Assembly (NCBI GenBank): GCA_021785695.1
Contig: JAJYEQ010000012.1
Location: 1-48,854, forward strand
DNA from: Actinomycetes bacterium
GTDB taxonomy: Bacteria > Actinomycetota > Acidimicrobiia > Acidimicrobiales > RAAP-2
DNA length: 48,854 bases
Reading direction: 5' to 3'
Below the pieces are notes generated by a model that worked only from the letters and a program-made list of their open reading frames with translations, had not been told where the DNA came from and did no database searches. Every line of letters starts with the position of its first letter. Position 1 is the first letter of the stretch. Of this stretch, positions 41,423-47,520 are shown piece after piece. Made by a program: the position numbers and the translations under genes.

Positions 41423-42910
41423 CTACTCGTCGGCGACGATGGAGCCGATGCGGTCGCCGACCGCGGGGTCCCGCGCGACCAGGAAGAAGGCGTAGATCAC
41501 GGCCAGGACGATCACGACGAGAGCCGCCCACGGGAACCAGCTGTACGGCGCGAGCTGGCCCGGCTTGGCCAGGTAGTACAGCGGCACCAGGATGGTCAGC
41601 ACGCCCAGGGCGGGCAGGACACCGTGGCGGAACGCGTTGAAGCGGTCCGGGTGGTGACGGCGGTAGTAGAAGGGCAGCGCGAGGTTGCTCAGCCCGTAGA
41701 CCACCAGCACCAGGATCGTGCCGAAGGTGGACGACTCGGCGAAGAAGTTGACCGCGTTCATCCCGGCGGACGCCCCGTGGCCACCGAGCAGGTGCCCGAG
41801 ACCCCAGACCACGATGATCAGGATCGTCCCGCCCAAGAAGACCATGAGCGCCTTGACCGGTGTGCGCCGCTTGGCGTGGACGTGCCCGATGAATCCGGGC
41901 AGCAGACCCTCGCGTCCCGCGTTGAACACCAGCCGTGCCTGGGAGTTGGTACCGGCGATGAGTGCCCCGAGCGTCGACGTCATGCCCGCGAGGAACGCGA
42001 AGAACGCCGCCGCGCCCACCACGCCCTTGGCGACGGTGATGAACGGGATCAGGTTGCCGCTCAGCTTGGTCACGTTGCCGGCGAATCCCACGACCGTCGA
42101 GTAGGCGAACAGCAGGTAGCTCACGAGCATGATCAGCGTCGAGGTGAACACGGCCCGCGGGACATTGCGCCGCGGATCGTTGGTCTCCTCGGCCAGTGCG
42201 GCCGAGTTCTCCCAGCCGATGAACAGGTACACCGCGAGGGGGAATCCCTCCGCCAGGCCCCGGAACCCATTGGTGATGTTGTGCGGGTTGAAGGGCGCGG
42301 CGTTGATGTGCGCGTGGAACTTGACCAGCGCCACGATGCTGACGACCACCAAGACCAGCATCTCGAAGGCGAAGAAGAAGCCGGCGATCCTGGTCGAGAC
42401 CGAGATCCCCCGGATCATCATGAAGGCCGCGAAGGCCAGGAAGACCAGCGTCCACACGAACCACGGAACGTTCTCGAGTCCGCGGACGTTGTAGTTCTGC
42501 AGCAGGATCTGGAAGAAGCCGCCCGCGATCGCAACGACCGACGCCATGGCGGCGATGTAGCCCGTGCCCGTGAGCAGTGCGGTCGTCACGCCGGTGCGCG
42601 GACCGAAGGTCTTGCCCACGAACGTGATGAACCCACCCGTTGACGGCATCACCTTGGTGAACTCCGACAGCGTGTTGGCCAAGAACAGGATCGCCACCCC
42701 GGCCGCCAAGATCGTCAGTGGCGACGCCACACCCGCGGTAAGGGCCAAGAAGCCGAACCCGAAGAAGAATGACATCGCCGGCCCGATGTTGGCCATCGTG
42801 GCTGCGGCGATGTCGAGGAGCCCCAGGACCCCCCGATGCAGACGTGCGTGCTCACCCGCAACCAGGGGCACCTTGGCCCCAAGTGACTCGGGTGTGAACC
42901 CCTCACTCAT
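41423..42910 (-). CDS. APC-superfamily amino acid/amine permease
   Basis: 495 residues with 12 TM helices. The N-terminal helix LLDIAAATMANIGPAMSFFFGFGFL, SEFTKVMPSTGGFITFVGKTFGP and FIGWENSAALAEETNDPRRNVPRAV are hallmarks of APC transporters such as the putrescine importer PuuP and related proton symporters. ATG 42910 has GGGAGGGA as Shine-Dalgarno sequence. The leader holds a perfect 7-bp inverted repeat. A polyamine or amino acid substrate is likely; the nearby PuuA/PuuC/PuuD-like genes make a polyamine plausible, but this is inference. Confidence 0.88.
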   Translation of the reverse strand: MSEGFTPESLGAKVPLVAGEHARLHRGVLGLLDIAAATMANIGPAMSFFFGFGFLALTAGVASPLTILAAGVAILFLANTLSEFTKVMPSTGGFITFVGKTFGPRTGVTTALLTGTGYIAAMASVVAIAGGFFQILLQNYNVRGLENVPWFVWTLVFLAFAAFMMIRGISVSTRIAGFFFAFEMLVLVVVSIVALVKFHAHINAAPFNPHNITNGFRGLAEGFPLAVYLFIGWENSAALAEETNDPRRNVPRAVFTSTLIMLVSYLLFAYSTVVGFAGNVTKLSGNLIPFITVAKGVVGAAAFFAFLAGMTSTLGALIAGTNSQARLVFNAGREGLLPGFIGHVHAKRRTPVKALMVFLGGTILIIVVWGLGHLLGGHGASAGMNAVNFFAESSTFGTILVLVVYGLSNLALPFYYRRHHPDRFNAFRHGVLPALGVLTILVPLYYLAKPGQLAPYSWFPWAALVVIVLAVIYAFFLVARDPAVGDRIGSIVADE

Positions 42911-42928
42911 CGTCCCTCCCTTGCTCGC

Positions 42929-42946
42929 GTGCGCATCGTTGCGCAC
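42929..42946 (-). promoter_or_regulatory. Perfect inverted repeat in the leader of the APC permease gene
   Basis: GTGCGCA, four bases, TGCGCAC. It lies 19-36 bases before ATG 42910, upstream of the Shine-Dalgarno sequence. It could be an operator or, in RNA, a short hairpin; as a terminator for the gene at 43006 it lacks a T-run on the minus strand. Confidence 0.45.
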
Positions 42947-43005
42947 TGGCGCTCATCGCGCTTCCGAGCACGGTAGCCCAGCGTCCCGGGGCGACCGGGT
43001 ATTTC

Positions 43006-43632
43006 CTACGAACTCACCGGGAAAAAGGGACTTACCAGGAGGCGCCCACCCGAGCACGGCGTGAAGGTGTAGGTGCTGGTCGTCGTGAGGGCCGGGCCCG
43101 CCGTCGTTCCCACGCGGATCGCCCCGACCGATGGGCAGCTGGCCCCGTTGGCGGCGGGTACGTCAGAGAACGCGAAGTCGAAGCGCACCGACGACCCGCT
43201 CGTGACGTGCATCAGCGTGGGAGCGGTATTGCCCGCGGCGTCGGTGAACGAGAACGGGGCCGTCTGGCTCGGCTCGGCAATGACGTTCGCGGCGACCGGG
43301 GCCCCCGCTGGGCTGAGCAGTGCCAGGCGGGGCCAGCCGTCCAGGACGCAGGTCCCGCTGGTCGTCTTGGTGAGCGTCACCCACGACTGGATCGTGCCCG
43401 TCGCTCCCTGGAAGTACCCCCCCACCGCGTGGAAGTCACTACCCAGGCAGGTCGTCGGATTCGCGGGCGCCGTCGTCGTGGTCGACGACGGCGCGGTCGT
43501 CGTCGTCGTAGCGATGCTGGTCGAGGTGCTGGTGGTGGTGGCCGACGGGGAATTCCCGAGCCCGTGGCGCGCGACGGTCACCGCGACGAGCAGCGCGAAG
43601 AAGATCACCAGTGAGTAGAGAGCGCGCTTCAC
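43006..43632 (-). CDS. Membrane-anchored DUF4232-like protein
   Basis: 208 residues. An N-terminal hydrophobic helix (ALYSLVIFFALLVAVTVA) is followed by a long Thr/Ser-rich linker (30-62) and an extracytoplasmic beta domain. TIQSWVTLTKTTSGTCVLDGWPRLALLSPAGAPV matches the DUF4232 pattern (WVTLTN-x-G-x-x-C-x-L-x-G-x-P). Four cysteines (CLGS, TCVL, SCPS, PCSG) should make two disulfides. The role is unknown; the family is common in actinobacterial secretomes. The GTG start overlaps the bifunctional-nuclease gene stop. Confidence 0.75.
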   Translation of the reverse strand: MKRALYSLVIFFALLVAVTVARHGLGNSPSATTTSTSTSIATTTTTAPSSTTTTAPANPTTCLGSDFHAVGGYFQGATGTIQSWVTLTKTTSGTCVLDGWPRLALLSPAGAPVAANVIAEPSQTAPFSFTDAAGNTAPTLMHVTSGSSVRFDFAFSDVPAANGASCPSVGAIRVGTTAGPALTTTSTYTFTPCSGGRLLVSPFFPVSS

Positions 43633-44135
43633 TCGTCGTTGAAGTCCTCGGGGCGTACCGAGTTCAGAAAGGTCCGCAGCTCTTCGATCAGCTCGGCCTC
43701 GTCGGGCTCGTCGTCGTCGTCCTCGTCCTCGTCCAGAACCATCACGCGCGCCTCGCTGGCCATCAGGTCATCGTCGACCAGGATGGGCGCCCCAACCCGC
43801 AAGGCGAGGGCGACGGCGTCCGAGGGTCGCGAGCTGATCCGGAGGTGCTCTTGCCCCCGCTGCAGGCGCAGCTCGCCAAAGAACGTGTTCTCCTTCAGCT
43901 CGGTGATGACCACGGACTCGACCGTGGCCCCGAGGGCGTCGATGACGTTCCCCAGGAGGTCATGACTCATGGGTCGCGGCGTGGGCACGTGCTGCAACGC
44001 GTACGCGATCGCCGTGGCCTCGGGAGCCCCGATGAAGATGGGCAGGACGCGCTCGCCGGTCACCTCCTCGAGCAGCAGCAGCGGCGTCGAACTCCCCACA
44101 TCGACGCGAACCGCTCGCAGCACGACCTCGATCAC
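43629..44135 (-). CDS. Bifunctional nuclease family protein (BFN domain, DUF151)
   Basis: 168 residues. The BFN/DUF151 domain spans about 1-130: LRAVRVDVGSSTPLLLLEEVTGERVLPIFIG, EATAIAYALQHVPTPRPMSHDLL, SRPSDAVALALRVGAPILVDDDLM are the family sequence. The tail is highly acidic (DEDEDDDDEPDEAE). It corresponds to Rv1829 next to FtsR (Rv1828). Plant members have nuclease activity; bacterial roles are not settled. The GTG start is 6 bases after a TAATCT hexamer that includes the stop codon of the ftsR-like gene. Confidence 0.92.
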   Translation of the reverse strand: MIEVVLRAVRVDVGSSTPLLLLEEVTGERVLPIFIGAPEATAIAYALQHVPTPRPMSHDLLGNVIDALGATVESVVITELKENTFFGELRLQRGQEHLRISSRPSDAVALALRVGAPILVDDDLMASEARVMVLDEDEDDDDEPDEAELIEELRTFLNSVRPEDFNDE

Positions 44136-44141
44136 GGCTCC

Positions 44142-44147
44142 AGATTA
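44142..44147 (-). promoter_or_regulatory. -10 element (TAATCT) of the BFN gene, containing the upstream stop codon
   Basis: On the minus strand TAATCT, then GGAGCC, then GTG 44135. The TAA is the stop codon of the MerR gene. GGAG could also serve as a short Shine-Dalgarno sequence but would be too close. Confidence 0.5.
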
Positions 44148-44933
44148 GACGTCCGAGGGTCCGGGCGTCCCAGCACCGGTCACGCCAACCGCGCTGGTCA
44201 GGCGCGCAAAGAGCAACGCCCGCAAGCGTTCGGCCTGCAGGACCACCTGATCGACCGTGACGCGCACCAGGTCGCCGTCGACGTCGCGACCCGGCTCTCG
44301 CCACGCCGCGGTGAGCTCTTCGATGACCCCGACCTCGCGCTCGGCCAGCCGGCGCAGCGCGGCCAGGCGCCGGATCGGCGCGCCCAGCGACACCAGGGAC
44401 GCGGCGACGCGCGCGATCTCGACCTCGCCGTCGCGAAAGACGTGCTCTCCTCCCGCCATTTGTGGCTCGAGGATCCCGAGGTCCAGCAGCTCGAGCACCG
44501 TGGCGGCGTCCAGCCCTGTCGCCTCGGCGAGCTCGCTCAGCGAGTGCGTGGCTCCCCCCTCGACCTCCGCGGGGGCCGCCGCCTTCGTCGAAGACCCCCC
44601 GGCCGCGGGCGGCGCCGCCGCGCGCACCGCGTGGACCGGCGCCTCGCGTGCGGCCCGCTTGGGCGCCGACGACAGGACGGGCCCGTCGAGCAGCCCCTGC
44701 TGGATCAGGCGCAGGCGCACGACCCGCAACGGCACGAACTCCTGCTTGGCCAGTCGGATGGCCTCGCGCAGGCACGCGAGGTCCCGGTCGCTGAACAGGC
44801 GGTAGCCCTTCTTGGAGCGCGCCGGCCGCACCAGGTCCTTGTCCTCGTAGTACCGGATCGTCGAGAGCTCGAGTTCGGGGAACTCCCGGCGCAGTATGGC
44901 ATGCACCTCGCCAATGCGCATCGCCGCACTCAT
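44145..44933 (-). CDS. ftsR: MerR-family regulator, FtsR type
   Basis: 262 residues. The MerR winged helix spans about 5-78: MRIGEVHAILRREFPELELSTIRYYEDKDLVRPARSKKGYRLFSDRDLACLREAI. The C-terminal half has a second helical domain (about 110-255) and no metal-binding cysteine pair. It matches Rv1828/FtsR, an activator of ftsZ in corynebacteria, by sequence and by position after the FHA protein. The ATG overlaps the FHA gene stop (ATGA). Name assigned by synteny plus sequence. Confidence 0.88.
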   Translation of the reverse strand: MSAAMRIGEVHAILRREFPELELSTIRYYEDKDLVRPARSKKGYRLFSDRDLACLREAIRLAKQEFVPLRVVRLRLIQQGLLDGPVLSSAPKRAAREAPVHAVRAAAPPAAGGSSTKAAAPAEVEGGATHSLSELAEATGLDAATVLELLDLGILEPQMAGGEHVFRDGEVEIARVAASLVSLGAPIRRLAALRRLAEREVGVIEELTAAWREPGRDVDGDLVRVTVDQVVLQAERLRALLFARLTSAVGVTGAGTPGPSDV

Positions 44934-45391
44934 CTCGACGCCTCCCAGAACACGAGCTTGAACTTCCCAATCTGCACCTCGTCGGCCGAGTGCAGGGTCG
45001 TCTCGTCGACGCGGACGCCGTTGACGTAGGTGCCGTTCAGCGAGTTCAGATCGCGCAGGGTCATGCGGCCGCTGGCCGTACGCGTGATCACCGCGTGATG
45101 CCGGGAGACCGAGACGTCGTCGAGCAGCAGGTCGCTCTGCTCGTGGCGGCCCACGCTGGTCGTCTCCTTGTCCAAGGTCAGGCGCGTACCGCTGGCCGGC
45201 CCCGAGGCGACCACCAGCAGGTCCCCGTGCTCACCCAGCGGACCCGGGCTCGCGTTCGCGCCGGGCACGTCCGAGGTGACGACCGGAAGGGCGACCGTCT
45301 CGGAGGACGTCGACGCGTGCTGGGCCGCGCCGCAGGACCAGCAGAAGTTCGCGTTCGCGTTCAGGATCTCGCCGCAACGTCGACAGTTCAC
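44930..45391 (-). CDS. FHA-domain protein with N-terminal zinc ribbon (GarA-like)
   Basis: 153 residues. Residues 3-20 are a zinc ribbon (Cys3, Cys6, Cys17, Cys20), absent from GarA. The FHA domain (about 57-150) has GR at 81-82, SRHH at 96-99 and NG at 119-120, all used to bind phosphothreonine. The C-terminal DEVQIGKFKLVF closely matches GarA. GarA's N-terminal ETTS kinase site is missing; an ETTS string at 76-79 lies inside the FHA core. GTG 45391 has GGGGAGAG as Shine-Dalgarno sequence. It probably acts in kinase-dependent control of metabolism or in envelope signalling. Confidence 0.9.
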   Translation of the reverse strand: MNCRRCGEILNANANFCWSCGAAQHASTSSETVALPVVTSDVPGANASPGPLGEHGDLLVVASGPASGTRLTLDKETTSVGRHEQSDLLLDDVSVSRHHAVITRTASGRMTLRDLNSLNGTYVNGVRVDETTLHSADEVQIGKFKLVFWEASR

Positions 45392-45415
45392 GCTCTCCCC
45401 AGTCGTCGTTCGCTA

Positions 45416-45796
45416 CTAGTGCGACGTCAGGTCACGGTAGGCCGCCGCATCCAGCAGGGCCTCGTACTCCTCTGGCACCGACACCGTGATCTCGCAGATC
45501 CACCCCTGCTCGTACGGGTCGGAGTTGAGCACCTCGGGACTCGAGCGCAAGTCGGTGTTCACCGCACTGACCTCTCCCGAGACGGGGGCGTAGATCTCCG
45601 AGACCGACTTCGTCGACTCGACCTCACCGAGCACGTCCCGCTGCGAGACCGCCGTGCCTACGGCCGGCAAGTCGATGTACACCACGTCGCCCAGAGCATC
45701 CTGCGCGTAGTCCGTGATCCCTACCCGAACAACACCCCCCTCCAAGCGAGCCCACTCGTGGTCGTTGGAGTACCGCAACTCGTCCGGCGTCTTCAT
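45416..45796 (-). CDS. gcvH: Glycine cleavage system H protein
   Basis: 126 residues, the lipoyl carrier that shuttles the aminomethyl group between GcvP and GcvT. Lys63 in EVESTKSVSEIYAP is the lipoylation site. YSNDHEWARLEGG and ITDYAQDALGDVVYIDLPAVG are standard. It is about 17 kb from gcvT-gcvPA-gcvPB, so the glycine-cleavage genes are split into two loci. A TAGATT hexamer lies 7 bases before ATG 45796. Confidence 0.96.
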   Translation of the reverse strand: MKTPDELRYSNDHEWARLEGGVVRVGITDYAQDALGDVVYIDLPAVGTAVSQRDVLGEVESTKSVSEIYAPVSGEVSAVNTDLRSSPEVLNSDPYEQGWICEITVSVPEEYEALLDAAAYRDLTSH

Positions 45797-45803
45797 GGCT
45801 CGT

Positions 45804-45809
45804 AATCTA
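45804..45809 (-). promoter_or_regulatory. -10 element (TAGATT) of gcvH, leaderless type
   Basis: On the minus strand TAGATT, 7 bases, ATG 45796, in the 16-base gap after pgsA. There is no space for a glycine riboswitch. Confidence 0.45.
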
Positions 45810-45812
45810 CCC

Positions 45813-46400
45813 TCACCCGCGTCCCCGGCGCCCCTGGACTAAGGCATCGCGCGCGGGTCGCACGTAGCCTGCGGCAACGACCCACGAGAGGGCCAGGCCC
45901 AGCACGCCCACCACCCAGCACGCCCCGCGTCCCCAGGTCTGCCAGGTGGCCAGCGCGCGGTGGTGCGCGTTGCTGGTCAGGAGAAAGGCCGGGAACGTCG
46001 TCATGAGGGCAAAGGTCGAGACCTTGCCCCACCACAGAACGTCAATTCGCGCAGCACCGAGCGCCGCCAGGGCGACCGTCATACCCGACACCAGCACCTC
46101 ACGGGCCAGGGTGGCTCCCGCGAACCACCACGGCACGCCCCCGGCCACCGCGACACTGATCAGTCCGGTCATGACCAGTACACGATCAGCAGTGGGGTCC
46201 AGCACCTTGCCCACCGTGCTCACTTGGCCGAAGCGTCGAGCCACGTAGCCATCGACCCAGTCCGTGGCGCCGAGGGCGCCGAGCAGCCAGGCGGCGACGG
46301 CGCGGTGTCCGGTGCCGAACAGCAGCCACACGAAGACGGGAATCAGCGCCAGGCGCAGCGTGGTGATCCCGTTGGGCCAGGTCAGCCAATTTCGGGACAC
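45813..46400 (-). CDS. pgsA: CDP-alcohol phosphatidyltransferase (PgsA-like)
   Basis: 195 residues with about six TM helices. The CDP-alcohol motif Asp47-x2-Asp50-Gly-x2-Ala-Arg-x8-Gly-x3-Asp68-x3-Asp72 is intact (DWVDGYVARRFG to GKVLDPTAD). It most likely joins CDP-diacylglycerol to glycerol-3-phosphate, as in PgsA2 (Rv1822), which sits near gcvH in mycobacteria too; inositol phosphate is a less likely acceptor. GTG 46400 is the start that fits: upstream residues overlap the aldolase gene and are not PgsA-like. Confidence 0.88.
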   Translation of the reverse strand: MSRNWLTWPNGITTLRLALIPVFVWLLFGTGHRAVAAWLLGALGATDWVDGYVARRFGQVSTVGKVLDPTADRVLVMTGLISVAVAGGVPWWFAGATLAREVLVSGMTVALAALGAARIDVLWWGKVSTFALMTTFPAFLLTSNAHHRALATWQTWGRGACWVVGVLGLALSWVVAAGYVRPARDALVQGRRGRG

Positions 46401-46422
46401 CGGAGTCCCGCGGACCGGTCGA

Positions 46423-47472
46423 TCAGGCAATGGTGATCGTGTCGTCCAAGAAGACGTCCTGGACCGCATGGACCAGAGCCGCACCCTCATCGATCGGGCG
46501 CTGGAACGCCTTGCGCCCCAGGATCAGACCCTGGCCACCGGCCCGCTTGTTGATGACCGCGGTGCGCACGGCGGTCGCGGTGTCGTTGGATCCCTTGGAC
46601 TCCCCACCCGAGTTGATCAGGCCGACGCGACCGGCATAGCAGTTCGCCACCTGCCAACGCGTCAGATCGATGGGATGGTCCGTCGTCAGCTCGTCGTAGA
46701 CGCGCGAGCTCGTCTTGCCGAACTTGAGCGCCAGGTATCCCCCGTTGTTCTCGGGCTGCTTCTGCTTGATGATGTCCGCCTCGAGGGTGACGCCCAAGTG
46801 GTTGGCCTGGCCCGTCAGGTCGGCACTGACGTGGTAGTCCTTCTCGGCCGTCTTGAACGCCGGATTGCGCAGGTAGGTCCACAGCACCGTGAACAGGCCC
46901 AGGCGATGCGCCTCGGCGAAGGCCGCGGAGACCTCGCGCACCTGGCGGTCCGACTCGGGCGATCCGAAGTAGATCGTTGCCCCCACGCCAACCGCACCCA
47001 GGTCAGCGGCCTGGCGCACCGAGGCAAACGGGATCTGGTCGTAGGTCGTGGGGTAGTGCAGCAGGTCGTTGTGATTCAGCTTCACGATGAAGGGGATCCG
47101 GTGCACGTAGCGTCGGGCCACGATGCCGAGCGCCCCGAGCGTCGTGGCGATCGCGTTGCAGCCGGCCGCGATCGCCAGGTCACACAGACGGGCCGGATCG
47201 AAGTACTGCGGGTTCGGGGCGAAGCTGGCTCCCGCCGAGTGCTCGATTCCCTGGTCGACCGGCAGGATCGACAGGTAGCCAGTCCCGGCCAAGCGGCCAT
47301 GCTGGTACACCGAGGCCAGGTTGCGCAGCGTCGTCGGCGTTCGGTCGCCGGCCACGAGGACCCGGTCCAGGAAGTCGGGACCCGGAAGGGTCAGCCATTC
47401 CTTCGGAAAAGCGGTGGCACGGTGGCTGAGGAGGGAGTCGGCCTCATCGCCAAGAAGGGAGACGATGTCCAT
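46423..47472 (-). CDS. fbaB: Class I fructose-bisphosphate aldolase (FbaB/DhnA type)
   Basis: 349 residues. It cleaves fructose-1,6-bisphosphate by a Schiff-base mechanism without metal. [67 protein letters not shown] (with the likely Schiff-base lysine) and [17 protein letters not shown] are characteristic of the long FbaB form. ATG 47472 stands 6 bases after a TAAGGT hexamer. It fits with the tkt-tal-pgi operon at the other end of the window as central carbon metabolism. Confidence 0.94.
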   Translation of the reverse strand: MDIVSLLGDEADSLLSHRATAFPKEWLTLPGPDFLDRVLVAGDRTPTTLRNLASVYQHGRLAGTGYLSILPVDQGIEHSAGASFAPNPQYFDPARLCDLAIAAGCNAIATTLGALGIVARRYVHRIPFIVKLNHNDLLHYPTTYDQIPFASVRQAADLGAVGVGATIYFGSPESDRQVREVSAAFAEAHRLGLFTVLWTYLRNPAFKTAEKDYHVSADLTGQANHLGVTLEADIIKQKQPENNGGYLALKFGKTSSRVYDELTTDHPIDLTRWQVANCYAGRVGLINSGGESKGSNDTATAVRTAVINKRAGGQGLILGRKAFQRPIDEGAALVHAVQDVFLDDTITIA

Positions 47473-47478
47473 GCCGCA

Positions 47479-47484
47479 ACCTTA
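47479..47484 (-). promoter_or_regulatory. -10 element (TAAGGT) of the aldolase gene, leaderless type
   Basis: On the minus strand TAAGGT, then TGCGGC, then ATG 47472. A perfect 16-bp palindrome lies 15 bases further upstream. Confidence 0.45.
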
Positions 47485-47498
47485 CTTACACCCAGCAC

Positions 47499-47514
47499 CG
47501 TCGGGCGCCCGACG
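47499..47514. promoter_or_regulatory. Perfect 16-bp palindrome between the TPR gene and the aldolase gene
   Basis: CGTCGGGC followed at once by GCCCGACG. It begins 6 bases after the TPR stop codon and lies upstream of the aldolase -10. With no loop it is a poor RNA hairpin, so an operator for a dimeric regulator is the better guess. Confidence 0.4.
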
Positions 47515-47520
47515 CTCCCC

